Counted from the first letter of the stretch, positions 21,585-32,090 are shown. The stretch is DNA of 64,000 nt from Angiostrongylus vasorum (GCA_018806985.1 JADANN010000146.1:496001-560000), one strand, 5' to 3'. The notes: a model not told the origin generated them from the letters alone. Translations and numbers: made by a program.

Positions 21585-23215
21585 TACTTGGATACTTGGA
21601 CGGTCCGTCTTCACGACCTGTGCGGACCCCAGCACATATGTCATTCGTTCCTTTCTCTCGCAATCGTAGTCTATGGTGGTGGTCTTGTTCGACCATGGTA
21701 GCGCGTGCGAGTCTCATACCGTGATCTGTGAAACAACTGCAGCAGCGGGTACAGCTGATTAGCTTTGTTTACGAACACGTCCACCCAACGTGTAGGTGGC
21801 CGTCCTGGGGGGACGTTTGCATTCTCTTGGAGTCCACTCTACTGTTCTTTTCGTCCATCTGTCGTCCGTTCTTCTCATTATGTGACCGGCCCATGTATGT
21901 TTCGCTATCGATGTATATTCTCCTGGATCTCGAAGATGTGACAGATTTCGAAAGTCAGAGCTCGGCATTCCGGCTAGGTATTGAGAGTGCCGGTCATATT
22001 TCAGAAGACATCGCACAGAGCGCTGGGAGGACCGAAGAATCGAAGGCATGAGCCCGGATTTTTGGTTCGTTCAGTTTGTCGGTGGCTTCTTTTGAGTGGC
22101 CCTGAGGCGATCCAAGCTGCTTTCCTTCTTCTATCTAGTTCCCTCTTCATGTAATTTTCCATGTTCATTGATCGGCCAATTCATACGTACGAGGTGGTCT
22201 CTGCAATGGGAGAGCCATCCAATTCAATTTTTTTCGCCTTCGCACCATGGTTTTTCATGAACTGGGTCTTCTTTCGATTTATGCGAAATCCAATGTTTTT
22301 CCCCGCTTCGTTGAGTTTGTTGATCATCATCTCTGCTTCACTAGTACTTCCTGAGAAATGTCGTCGGCAAAACGAAGGTTTGATGGGAATTTTCCATCAA
22401 TACGTATGCCTTTCTCATCCCAATAGAGTGGTATCATTATCACTGGAGTCCTGCGAGACGGTTCCCATTCTCATTTCTTGCTCCTAATGCAAAATTTCCG
22501 ATCCTGTAATTGCTCTCGTTGGCCTTTTTCTATTCTAGCGTTGAAATCTCCGACAGCAAATTTATGATATGCTTTATCATTGCGGATGACTTCCTCCAAC
22601 TGACAGTACAACGCATTTAATTCGTACTCATCAGCTGCGTCGGTCGGTGAGTAGCAGTTGATGATAGTGATCTTCTTATGATGCGGCAGTTGAAGATGGA
22701 GGACGGCTAAACGAAGGGAGAGGATCTCGGATGAGTCGACGATGTGGACAATGGACGGGTGGACGACAAAGCCTACGCTGCCGACATTTCGTGACGGGAG
22801 TCTTTCTTCACAGATAACAGGGTCCCGTTGTTTGGTTGGCGTACGTCCGTCTTCTTAATTTTTGTTTCTTATAATGCGATCGCATGAAATTTAATGCGAT
22901 CTGCGGCTATAAGAAGGGCGTGAGGATCGGCGTCTGTGGAGAGTGTTCTGGCATTATACGTGCATAGTAAGAAACAATCTTCATGGCGTGTCGTGCGTGT
23001 GTTCGTCAGATCTGGTCCCAATGACGTCCTGCGTAACCCGAGATTTTCTGGCCTCTCACCGGTCATCTCACCGCCTGACGTCATAGACGGGAGCACCCAG
23101 TGTGGGGGGATACTGACGCTGGCCTATTGCTGGTCGTGCAACTTGGTCGTCCCTGGAGTCCTGACGTAACTCGGGCACCACGAGCAGAGGGTAGGTGTTT
23201 TCGACAGCGAATCCT
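21585..23215 (-). pseudogene. RTE-clade non-LTR retrotransposon with internal deletion
   Basis: Minus strand, 5' to 3': an AP endonuclease start (LLCTYNARTLSTDADPHALL near 22880-22990); catalytic endonuclease segments INCYSPTD (22640-22663) and VGDFNARI (22531-22554); then [15 protein letters not shown] jump follows directly to the RT catalytic NLRFADDI, with FADD at 22360-22371. Next come the C-terminal linker (MKRELDRRRKAAWIASGP), the WAGHIMRRTDDRW module (near 21890) and a tail with CCAAGTATCCAAGTAAG at 21590. The end of the endonuclease and most RT fingers and palm (roughly 1 kb) are missing. Stops and frameshifts are also present. Confidence 0.85.
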
Positions 23216-23339
23216 TCGCTCGCTCTTCCTACTAGTTGATTCGGAGAGATGTTAAAACCAAAATCAGAAACGAAAGTGGGAAATGAAAAAAGTAGCCGTC
23301 CGCTTAAGTACGATGTAGAAGCCATATATATATAATAAG

Positions 23340-23705
23340 AGGCGAATAGCACAGTGGTAGTGATAACCGTAATCACGAGCATGGTGCTAGTTCGATTCCG
23401 TTCCAGGCTAACTAAGCCTGTCATCTCTCCGCGGTCGGGAACTTGGTATCGGACTTGTCTGAGAAAAAGAATCACTCTCTGCAGTCCAAATGGGAACGCT
23501 CCAGCCCTGATATCTCAAGACTCCAGGGAGAATTGCTCGACCAGTATTCTATGACATTTAAGATGAAATGAAAATCCTCAAACAGCAACCGAAGCCACAT
23601 GTAAAGTTGGAAGATCTTTGTGGACAATGGATGCGAGGAAACGAATTTAATGTGAGAAGTGCTGAGATCTGAACAGTAGACGTGAAGACGGGTTAAATAA
23701 AATGA
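23340..23705 (+). repeat. tRNA-derived SINE family F2, full length
   Basis: Head with A-box-like GCGAATAGCACAGTGGTAG and B-box-like GCTAGTTCGATTCC. The body contains AAATGGGAACGCTCCAGCC and GATGAAATGAAAATCCTCAA, and the tail GGTTAAATAAAATGAAAG. Four other clear copies lie at 30.8, 43.9, 47.1 and 48.6 kb. Confidence 0.8.
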
Positions 23706-24234
23706 AAGTAAATAAAAAGTGGGGGGTTTCAAAACAGGTGTCAAAATCCGTCCAAGTTTCAAATGCAATGTGTTGGCAGGTAAAGTATACTAAAACGTGT
23801 AGCAATTTTAGATTTTTAGATGGATAAAGCAAAGCCTCTTCTATAGTTTTGTGATGTTCTCGACCCTATAAGTCTAATTGTTGAAAACTTATCGTTTATC
23901 GCTGGAAAAAAAAGTTCAGCATTAGCAGTGTTTAAACGATGGACGAGTTCGTTTGTTATGGCGCCTGCGAAATGAACGGAGTTTGTATATGTATTAATAA
24001 CAATGTGGCAGCCATTGCCTAGCGGTCGGTGGTGCCTTGCAAAGAATTATGGTTGTTCGCTGACCACTCCATGGGCCAACCTAATGGTTGACGAGTGCCT
24101 ATGATGAAGAACTGAGAATATTTCGGAATCTACGTCGTGTCAAGACCCTAGGAAAAATTAAGGCTAGTTCAACACTTAGCGCCATTCTCGATGAATACGT
24201 AATCCTCTTTTTTGTAGCGGAACTCACGACTATT

Positions 24235-24500
24235 TCAGAGTGACACATATGTTTGTACATGAGCAAAACTGGAAATCCTAGGTGAGCTTCGAACCATCGA
24301 TTACCCTTTCACGAGAGCTCACGTGTTAGTCACTGCACCACTGAGATTATCGCTTTACCTTTCTCTGGGCCAGTTCTTTTCTTTTACACTAACGGTGCTA
24401 TCAGCAACCATCTATCAGAGGAAAAGGGACAGCATCTTCACTTTAATTAGGCTCAATATCCTACCATGAATAAATAACAGGCAGTGAATAAAAAGTTGTA
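24235..24500. repeat. F5 SINE head (minus) joined to F5 tail (plus)
   Basis: The minus strand at 24235-24430 has an A-box-side CAGTGGTGCAGTGACTAACA and B-box-like GGTTCGAAGC. An opposite-strand tail piece (CAGGCAGTGAATAAAAAGTT, about 24455-24500) follows, another inverted joint like those at 13.0, 52.6 and 56.8 kb. Confidence 0.6.
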
Positions 24501-24918
24501 CAACAAGTCAAGAAGCGTTCTGTGAAAGATGGAAGTGAGAAGAAGAACGAATGAGGAAGCTTTGAGAAATACAGATTGTTCATACAGAATAAAAATACAA
24601 AAAAGACGGCTAACTCAGTCGAGACCTCATTTTTTGCCTATGCGAAACATGCACTAAAAAAACTCGCTCGCAACTAGGTGGATATTAGGCCTTCAACAAC
24701 ACCGGTGTTCGATAAGGTATAAGTTATAAGGTTAGTGCGGAAAGTACATCGACTAAACTCCTTGCGGCAAGACAAACGGCTTTAGAAGACATGAATTGAT
24801 ATCAACGCATAGGTTGTGTGCTAGAAGAATAAGGCTGGAAAAATTCAGGAAACCAAATAAATTAGCAACAATAGGAAAGCGGTAAGAAATGTCAAGCAAT
24901 AATCTTCATCTCAATCTG

Positions 24919-25488
24919 TTACTTCTTTCGGAGAACTGTATCGAAATTTTCATAGCTATCAACGGTACAAACGGTGAATGAACCAAAACCTACCACAAAT
25001 GCTCGATAGCAGCACAAGAAATCACTCGAATTCGCAATCGGTCGAATTTCGTCACGATCAGCTTCAGCCCAATCGCAACTGATCACTGGAATGACTGTGA
25101 AAAATCAGTTAAAGCTCCAGATTTTCCAAGAAATCTATAATTGCAAAAAAGCAGACGAAAATCGGACGATTGAAGGGCTAAAAGAAATTCTTTCCACGTT
25201 ATACTACGATTACTTCCTTACTAGAAAAGCATCCTAGGGTTCTAGTGTGGCATCAAATCTCAAGATGATATAACATCCGCTGTAAAAATGAAACCAAAGT
25301 AGTGAGGACAAGAATCAGACACCTGTTCCGCATTCTTTGAGTTGCAAATGCTCAGGGGCACAGAGTGGCATGGAATTTTCCGGAATTTCTAAATAATCTG
25401 TGCACTGCTTTCTACAGAAAACTGTTCTGATGACATCTCCTTTAGTAATGACCGCTGCCATTGTCAGCATGAGAACTGCAATGTCCAT
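24919..25488 (-). CDS. Small cysteine-rich secreted protein, two exons predicted (copy B2)
   Basis: Exon 1 (25323-25488) starts at an ATG placed directly after TTTTTTTTGCAG. It encodes a signal-peptide-like MDIAVLMLTMAAVITKG, then DVIRTVFCRKQCTDYLEIPE and a cysteine-rich end. The intron runs from GT at 25322 to an acceptor at 25095 or, by homology, 25086. Exon 2 reads VISCDWAEADRDEIRPIANS, SSDFLCCYR and on to a stop at 24919, giving 110-113 residues. A conserved donor-like GTAGGT after CCYRAFV may add a further exon not found here. Spacing is C-x3-C-x13-C-x9-C-x5-C-x20-CC. Exon 1 differs from copy B3 at 12 bases, 10 synonymous. Family unknown; a secreted protein is inferred from the signal peptide. 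Confidence 0.6.
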
Positions 25489-25500
25489 CTGCAAAAAAAA
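25489..25500 (-). promoter_or_regulatory. Splice acceptor directly before ATG, candidate trans-splice site
   Basis: On minus, a T-run followed by GCAG touches the start codon at 25488. The 59.4 kb copy has TTTCTTGCAG in the same position. Zero-spacing acceptors before ATG are typical of nematode spliced-leader addition, but a cis intron in the 5' UTR is equally possible from sequence alone. Confidence 0.5.
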
Positions 25501-25747
25501 TTGGAATGAGACGAACACTCACAAAAACGATTAAAGAAGAAGAATGGTCAGAAACGAACCACCCAACAAAAAAAGGTGACGAATGTGATGTTATTAGTCA
25601 TTCAGATAGAAAAAAAATGCTGTATTCTAAGTCCCCTTATTATTTCATCTTCATAATGAACACAATCGATTTTCAGAAAAAAGATGCACATTGGCGAGGA
25701 TTGTGTCGACTCATTGTTTAAAATAGCTTAAGGATTGAGAATTCAGA

Positions 25748-26030
25748 TGATACGGGTTCCACAGAATGACAACCGATAGACAAGAGCCGTTAGTGACTGG
25801 ATTCCTCCGGATATTAAGCGCACTGGAGGAAGACCACTGACCCGATGGTCAGAGTTCTTCACGAAGAGCCTAGAAGAAAGATATGATGCTCTACGAGTTC
25901 TTAGAGCGAGCAGAACCCAATGGGCTACTCTAGCACGCGACAGGGGAAAAATGGAAGAATTACTGGCGCCCACTCGAGTCACTTGATGATCAACGGGACT
26001 AACTAGTGATACGGGTGACAGTGCCACAGA
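25748..26030 (+). pseudogene. RTE 3' end fragment (same family as 39.2-42.4 kb)
   Basis: The plus strand, with shifts, encodes DKSR..LDS, GRPLTRWSEFF, EEPRRK and a W-rich end (WATLARDRGKWK then WRPLESLDDQRD). It aligns closely with the C-terminus at 39259-39492. Confidence 0.75.
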
Positions 26031-26685
26031 TTCATATATTTTCTGCAATCAAATTCGGTGCGATTGATAACTGGCCTTAAAATCTCCGCTTGAACAGAAG
26101 CAGTTATGGTGGTAGTGGCGCCCAGAAATGCGCTCATTCCTCTAAATCGCTGGTTCTCTCATTCCCTACATTTCTTGAGATATGAGAACAACGAATTTTA
26201 GCGAAAAAAAAAGTGCATTTGGTTTTTAAAGATCTGAAGAGAGACGGCACAGGGTTATATGTCACCCGTTATCATCCATAAATTGCATTGAGGAGTAGCA
26301 CAGTCACTATTCATTACTCGGTATCAGATCTGAGCGGATTCTGCTCCTGTGCTGAGGATATGGTAAGCACCATACATTTACTGCGACTCTTTCTTTACTA
26401 TTACCTTTGACGAAAAGGTATCCGTAAGTAGGATGCTGTCATTTGTTACCGCATAGGTTCCTTCTTAGATTTGTGTGTGGGTTCGACTACTATTTAAGAT
26501 CTTTTTCTTCTTTGTAAGCAGCATGTAATGTGAGTCGTATTATCCTTTTGGGATAGCTTTAATAGATGGCGCTCAGGTCCTCATCAGAGAGCCGGTCGTT
26601 ACTGGTCGAACCGCTCTTCTACCAGAAAAAGTTCACCACAAATATGCCAATCCCAAAGATTAGGGAAGTTGCGATGATTTGGTCA
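26030..26685. other. No recognised feature
   Basis: No repeat match or plausible exon. Confidence 0.3.
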
Positions 26686-26767
26686 GTCGTTTTCTTGTTC
26701 AGCAATCGCGAGGTTGTTAAACAGCATACATTTACTTCCATAGAAAAACACAATACAATACAACAGT

Positions 26768-26804
26768 AGCTGACGTTTCGGGAGTATCGCCTTCTTCAGA
26801 GCCT
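26768..26804 (-). ncRNA. Hammerhead-like motif, left palindrome arm
   Basis: Minus strand GGCU, CUGAAGA, AGGC loop CCC, GAAAC, GUC, AGCU. Differs from the right-arm copy by one base in stem II (CCC for GCC), which weakens that helix. Confidence 0.5.
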
Positions 26805-27609
26805 GGAAGGGTATACTGATATACAATTTACTAGGCCAAACGCTTCAATAACACTTACAAAAAGACGAAAAAACTCTATGGTAATTACATGGTCAACAGC
26901 TTCTCGAAAAAACTCACCGCTTTTTTACGTGCCTTCCAATGAGGAAGATTAGAACAGCTGATTATAGTCGCATAAGGTTGATGACTGCACCATCCCACAT
27001 CAGAAATTGATGCGAACATACGGGGTCTGGTCGCGTATGACCTCTGGGCATTCATCCCTGCTAATCATTGTAGGGTTTTTGGCATTTATCCAAAAAAGCC
27101 TCAAGAAGTTTTCACGCTGGTGTTCTAGTCTCCTGCGCAAGGGTATTGACTTTTACTTCAAAATCGTCCCCGCTGTGCTTTTGTATCCCATAGTACGCCC
27201 ACTGGGGGACTTTCGTCTTAGTTTTCGTTTTGCACATCTAGGGATGTTCTTTTTGTAGTACGAGTACAGCATCAGGCTCAGGAGACTAGAACACCAGCGC
27301 GAAAACTTCTTGAGGCTTTTTGGATAAATGCCAAAAACCCTACAATGATTAGCAGGGATGAATGCCCAGAGGTCATACGCGACCTGACCCCGTATGTTCG
27401 CATCAATTTCTGATGTGAGATGTTGCAGTCATCAACCTTAAGCGACTATAATCAGCTGTTCTAATCTTCCTCACTGGAAGGCACGTAAAAAAGCGGTGAG
27501 TTTTTTTCGAGAAGCTGTTGACCATGTAATTACCATAGAGTTTTTCGTCTTTTTTTAAGTGTTATTAAAGCGTTTGGCCGAATAAATTGTATATCAGTAA
27601 ACCCTTCCA

Positions 27610-27645
27610 GGCTCTGAAGAAGGCGATACTGCCGAAACGTCAGCT
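27610..27645 (+). ncRNA. Hammerhead-like motif with intact core (PLE 3' end)
   Basis: GGCU, CUGAAGA, A, GGC-GAUACU-GCC, GAAA, C, GUC, AGCU. This has the invariant CUGANGA and GAAA, a three-pair stem II, a minimal two-pair stem III (AC with GU, no loop), the GUC cleavage triplet and a four-pair stem I (one G-U). One unpaired A precedes stem II, a departure from the textbook consensus. Minimal hammerheads in Penelope-like elements are described in the literature; activity here is untested. Confidence 0.6.
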
Positions 27646-28049
27646 ACTGTTGTATTGTATTGTGTTTTTCTATGGAAGTAAATGTATGCTGTTTAACAAC
27701 CTCGCGATTGCTGAACAAGAAAACGACGCATTCATATCCCAATGCCGAGGTTAATAGAAAGTCGATCCTGGGAACGGTTTGGTCAGTGTTTCATCGGTAC
27801 TCACGGGTGCATTACTGCATCGTACCTCTAGTGACTGCGCTCCCCACCCCTTGATGGATAAACATAATACAAAAAATACAAATATTGAAAACTAAAAGCC
27901 AAAGCTGAATTTTAGTGCCGTTCATTTAAGATAAGCACCGTTATTACTATTTACAGCTAACAACGTGTTTTGTGGATATGAAATAAAGCAACAGAGAAGT
28001 GACAAAACAGGTCCTGACAAAAGGCACAGAGGGATCTTGTAAAATCTGG

Positions 28050-28338
28050 ATAAAAAGGATAAAGGGATAAAGCTCTCGGCGTTGATCTATCCCTTAGGAA
28101 TGCGCCATGCATTCGAGTTCGTTAAGCTTGTTTGGGGGGTGACTGAATACATATGTGGCCTTTAGAATGACTCGCGGTGGCCTAACAATGTATCGAGCCA
28201 GTGCTGCTATCTTCTCAGATAAGTCTCGTACCACTTTGCCGAACCCGGAGGGTTGGAAGGCTTGGTGAGCCATGTGCGCGAAGATCGATTCCACGGGCGT
28301 GTTGCAGGGCGCCTCCGATCACTGCGCCACACGCGCCC
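28050..28338 (-). repeat. tRNA-derived SINE F1, full length
   Basis: Minus strand from GGGCGCGTGTGGCGCAGTGA through the body to CTTTATCCCTTTATCC tail repeats. The B-box-like region GGAATCGATCTT is mutated at its end. Confidence 0.8.
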
Positions 28339-28339
28339 A

Positions 28340-28850
28340 TATTTTGTATACTTTTTTACAAATGCTTCCATTTGGTTACTGGTAACATTCAATTTCTTTT
28401 ACATGACTCGAAATTACATGTGCGCATTCCTGCACTTCCATTTGAATCGTTTCCCTCGCATTCATCGTCCAAGAAGGTCTTCGAACTTTGCGCCCTGGTT
28501 AGGCATTGTACGAGGATTTCCAGTCTTCCTTATGAACGCCTTTGAGTGTCGGTAGGGTTGACTTCCTGTGGAATCCTGACATAGCCGTGCTAGGTCAGTT
28601 ATTTCTAAAATATGTCAACTGAAATAAAAAGGTTTGCACTGCATTATACACGTTTAACATGGTTAAATTAGTGCAATTATAAAAAGGAGAAAAGAGCTTC
28701 TGTAGGTGTTTTCTAGCCTCTTCTTTTTCCATTCATTTCATCCTTGGAAGCTATGACAGTAAACTTAACTACTCGATACGTTTCGCCATTGATTTCTATC
28801 AAGCGAATTATTTTAATTTGTCTCGATCCGCAAGGCAATCAGACATGTAT
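28340..28850. other. No recognised gene; fragmentary repeat
   Basis: 28430-28520 (TTGAATCGTTTCCCTCGCATTC) resembles the minus-strand 3' part of F2. Otherwise nothing. Confidence 0.35.
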
Positions 28851-29160
28851 TCTTTCTTTGACAAGCTTACACGAAGTCGATAAACAACTTCCATTCGCCT
28901 AACGTTTCGACGTCTTCGTCTTCATCAGAGTCGATGATCCAAGTCGATAGTCCACTGTCCTTCTTCATCTCAATCTGGCCACTTCGCATTCGTATCGAGT
29001 TGTGTCTTCCTCAGCGGGCCATCTCTCAAATGAGGCACACGCACCGGTGATGCCCTTTTATGCAAGATGCTGATGGTTGATAGTAGTGATTGCCCGGTGA
29101 TGGTAACTTGTTTTTCCCATACAATCTATCCTGCAGAAATCAGTATCATTATCAGCTAGC
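28850..29160 (-). repeat. F6 foldback element, left half
   Basis: Carries the outer arm with the hammerhead-like motif and continues inward with CTTCCTCAGCGGGCC and GGTGATGCCCTTTTATGCA. Those sites match the subfamily at 29685-29960 and, in reverse, 49640-49980 and 62930-63180. Confidence 0.6.
28897..28932 (-). ncRNA. Hammerhead-like motif with intact core (F6)
   Basis: Minus strand GACU, CUGAUGA, A, GACG-AAGA-CGUC (four pairs), GAAA, C, GUU, AGGC. Best stem II of the set; stem I is weakened (GACU against AGGC) and the cleavage triplet is GUU. Confidence 0.5.
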
Positions 29161-29211
29161 CAAGACCAATATTTCTTTTTTCTATATATTTCTTATTTTT
29201 AATATATTTCA

Positions 29212-29514
29212 AAACCGAGTTCCCTTTAACCCCGGTATGATTAGTCAATATGTATTCTTTCCTTGATAAGCTTAGACGAGGTTGATAAACAATTTTTATT
29301 CGGCTAACGTTTCGACGTCTTCATTTTCGAGTATACCTCATTCAATCGAGATGAAGAAGAACCGCGGACTGTTGACTCGGATCATCGGCTCTGATGAAGA
29401 CGAGGAAGTCGAAACGTTAACCAAATAAGAATTGTTTGTCAAGCTCGTGTAAACTTATCAAAGAAACAATATATATTGATTAGTAATACCGAGGTTAAGC
29501 GGAAGTCGGTTTTG
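29212..29514. repeat. Compact F6 palindrome, arms about 115 bp
   Basis: The left arm runs from AAAACCGAGTTCCCTTTAAC to AACGTTTCGACGTCTTC (29212-29330). The right arm is its reverse complement with mismatches (about 29397-29514, ending GGAAGTCGGTTTT). The centre is a short remnant with a reversed GAAGAAGAACC segment. It is an internally deleted F6. Confidence 0.75.
29387..29422 (+). ncRNA. Hammerhead-like motif with intact core (compact F6)
   Basis: GGCU, CUGAUGA, A, GAC-GAGGAA-GUC, GAAA, C, GUU, AACC. Core complete, one mismatch in stem I. Confidence 0.5.
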
Positions 29515-29684
29515 AAATATTGTTATTGCTCTTTGTTGGCAATCAGAGAATTTTTTTAAAAAATGACAACAGTCCAGTTTATGTAGGAATTAAGAAGCAC
29601 GAGCTCACCAGTACTTTGTTAAGCATTTAAAGGCGTATTTTATTCATTCCAACGTTCACTTAACCTCGGTAGTAGTAGCCAATT

Positions 29685-29960
29685 CTTTCTTTAATTTTTA
29701 AGCTAACATGAGGTTGATAAAGATGTTTAATCGGCCAACGTTTCAACGTCTTCTTCATCAAAGCCAATGATCTGGGTCGATGGTTCACAGTTAGTCTTTG
29801 TCACGATGTGGGTGTTTGTTGTCTCATCGAGTCCAATCCAGCAGAGTAAGCACTGCTCGAATGCCTGACTTCACTCAGCACTGCCCTTTCATTCAGGACG
29901 GGTGTTGATCGATTCCCACCTCGAATTATGATCTATCTTGAACTTCATTTATTAGAACGA
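29685..29960 (-). repeat. F6 foldback element, left half, divergent
   Basis: GGCCAACGTTTCAACGTCTT start with a decayed core (UUGAUGA, extra bases in stem II), then CTGCTCGAATGCCTGACTTC and GATTCCCACCTCGAATTATG inside. Confidence 0.55.
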
Positions 29961-30820
29961 TTCGTGGCAGATAAGGTATTGGTGTAGTGGTGCCGAATAC
30001 TAGTCTCTGTGTGACCTGTGAATTATGCTCCAGAGATTTTTACACCGTAAGATCTCCATTATATCGTAGGGGAATTGTAGACTCCCCTTCGTTTTTTGCC
30101 TAGTTTGCAGCAATCACGCATAATAGAGACATGGAACATTCCCTATAGCCAATTTAACGATTTAAACACATTTACCTAAAAGAAAATTCGACCCACAAAG
30201 CCAATTCGATGCATATAATCGAGCTCGAAGAAGGCGTGGGCCCACTGTTCTATTAATGAACAGCTGCTTGCGGAAATGAGGTACATTCTGAGGGAAACGG
30301 TGGCTAATCCACAAGTTCTGGACCACACACCAACGTAACATTTGGCCCCGAAAGATATAAGGGCGGCATAAAGGGCATCGCATACGGGGATGAGTTTATA
30401 AAATTGAACTATCGTGCGTAATCATTCCACCCGAAGCATCGCATCGTCTTATTGAAAACAGTTCACTTCATACTGACAAACATCTTTAAAAGCTCTTTTA
30501 TGACAAACTAATGTGACTCTTCCAATGAGCTACACTCCTCCATCCCTTCCTCGACAAAAATCACAATATACCTTTTCATTCGCATGTGCAGTCGTAATAT
30601 GTGCCAAGGAATGAGAAATCGAGAATCTGAAGACAAAGAGAAATCACGTGGACATTTCATGAGAGAACAATGAAATGTTGCAGTTTCCTTTTGAGTCGCA
30701 TCTAGACGAAAATGCCTATTTTCCTTTTTTTTTAAAACGGTTCTGCGAAAACGCCAGCATTACTGGATGCTTTTTTCAGATCTGTGATTTATTTACTCCA
30801 GCATATTAAATAAGGGAAGA
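29960..30820. other. No recognised feature
   Basis: Short ORFs only. Nothing matched. Confidence 0.3.
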
Positions 30821-31185
30821 GCGGGGGATAGCAAGGTGATAGTGATGTCCTTCATCACAAACACGGTGCTAGTTCGACTCCGCTCCAGGCCAACCGAGCC
30901 TCGCATCCTTCCAAGGTCGGGAGATTGGTACCGGACTTGTCTGAGAAAAAATCACTCTCTGCAATACAGTTGGGAACGTTCCAGCCCGGCTATCTCAGGA
31001 CTCCAAAGAGAACCGCTCAACCAGCATTCTACAACATTCAAGATGAAATGAAAATCGTCAAGCAGCAACCGAAGCCACACGTAAAAGTTGGAAATCTTCG
31101 TGCAGGTGGATGCGGTAAAACGAATCGAATGTGATAAGTGCTGAGATCCGCACAGTAGACGTTAAGACGAATCAAATAAAATAAA
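30821..31185 (+). repeat. tRNA-derived SINE F2, full length
   Basis: A-box-like GGGGATAGCAAGGTGATAGT, B-box-like GCTAGTTCGACTCC, body TTGGGAACGTTCCAGCCCGG, tail ATCAAATAAAATAAATAAAA. Confidence 0.8.
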
Positions 31186-31409
31186 TAAAAAATAAACCAA
31201 ATTAAATTTGGGGTAGGCGGTACTGCGTTTTAATACGTGCCTTGCCTTTCAATGTGGCTTTTTTGAAGCAGTTAGAAAAAAAACTTTTCAAAAAGTCCAA
31301 ATGTGAATCAAATAGAAATCGATTTTTATAAGAAAATATGGCAGCCCGAAAACCAATAAGAGAGCAATGAGTTCAGTGTAACTGCAAGTATTGAAAAACT
31401 ACGAAGATG

Positions 31410-31478
31410 CTAATATATGAGCAAAACTCGGAACCTCACCTGCGCTTCGAACCGGCGATTACACTTTCCATGAAGGGT
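31410..31478 (-). repeat. F5 SINE fragment
   Basis: Read on plus: TGAGCAAAACTCGGAACC then GCGCTTCGAACCGGCGATTA, the B-box part of F5, ending at TTTCCATGAAGG. Confidence 0.55.
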
Positions 31479-32090
31479 GAGTTAAGAGGTAATCAATAGG
31501 TATGTTTTTATCACCTGGCTTTCTGTACCATTTAATGATTTGGGCGTTTTTAGATTGGTTGAGTTGAAAGTTAAGAAATGGAAGCCAGTTCCCTTTCTGT
31601 TTTTCTCGAGTGGATGTTATGTGTTCTAACTGTTTGTTTAATAACTCAAAACATTTGCCCATCTTCACTTTTTGCTGAACAGATGATAAAACAATCACTA
31701 CAGTAGAATGATGGGCAGAAATTGAGTACTGGTGCATCCACTTTAGACATAAGGACTGTGGCGAAGCTTGATGGCATTCGCTGTCCTAGTGCCAAGGTTC
31801 TCATTTATGCAAAACAATTCCTGGACAGTCTAAAGATTTAGCAGTTCTGACACTCCTTTGCGACAGCCATGAGCTGGTGAATGGAGAAATCATACATGTT
31901 TATTGCTCCTTGGCGTTGCATAAGAAGATCGAGGATGGCTTGCACAACGAGGTCAATCCACACAGACGCATGATGCGCTGCAACGTCGAAGGCGTCCATT
32001 ACGTATCCGTGTTAAGACACACGTTATAAAGACGATCCAGGAACATCTGGGTGCTCGCAAGATGGAATGGGATGTGTTCCAACAAATGGG
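31470..32090 (-). pseudogene. Penelope-like element remnant, RT core
   Basis: Minus strand from 32090: a damaged motif A region, an INMYDFSIHQLMAVAKECQN segment, motif B as LALGQRMPSSFATVLMSK (LAMGQRLAP-like), and motif C FYCSDCFIICS at 31694-31705 (Ser in place of the first Asp). It ends with GKCFELLNKQLEH and the post-RT linker KWYRKPGDKNIPIDYL. Frames are broken in several places. It faces away from the next PLE piece at 32310, the two being arranged head to head. Confidence 0.75.

Larger units (their letters stand above)
24915..25755 (+). repeat. Segmental duplication block B, copy 2
   Basis: Homologous to 58815-59690, including the gene on the minus strand and about 260 bp upstream of it (AAGATGCACATTGGCGAGGA versus AAGATGCTCACTACTGTGGA). 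The right edge abuts an RTE fragment at 25748. Confidence 0.75.
26686..27727. repeat. Long near-perfect palindrome of two PLE 3' ends
   Basis: Arms 26686-27135 and 27279-27727 (about 450 bp each) are reverse complements with only scattered differences, around a 143-bp spacer. The outer arms hold the PLE 3' end with its hammerhead-like motif (26768-26804 minus, 27610-27645 plus). The inner arms and spacer match the C-terminal coding part and 3' region of the PLE at 35340-36555 (for example CGTCCCCGCTGTGCTTTTGT versus CCTCCCCGCTATGTCTCTGG). The left unit therefore reads on minus and the right on plus, tail-out. Open frames here are shadows. Confidence 0.85.

Noticed and set aside
26686..27727. 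Palindrome read as a DNA transposon with terminal inverted repeats
   Set aside because: The arms align to the Penelope 3' region and the spacer to its coding end; no transposase sequence is present.
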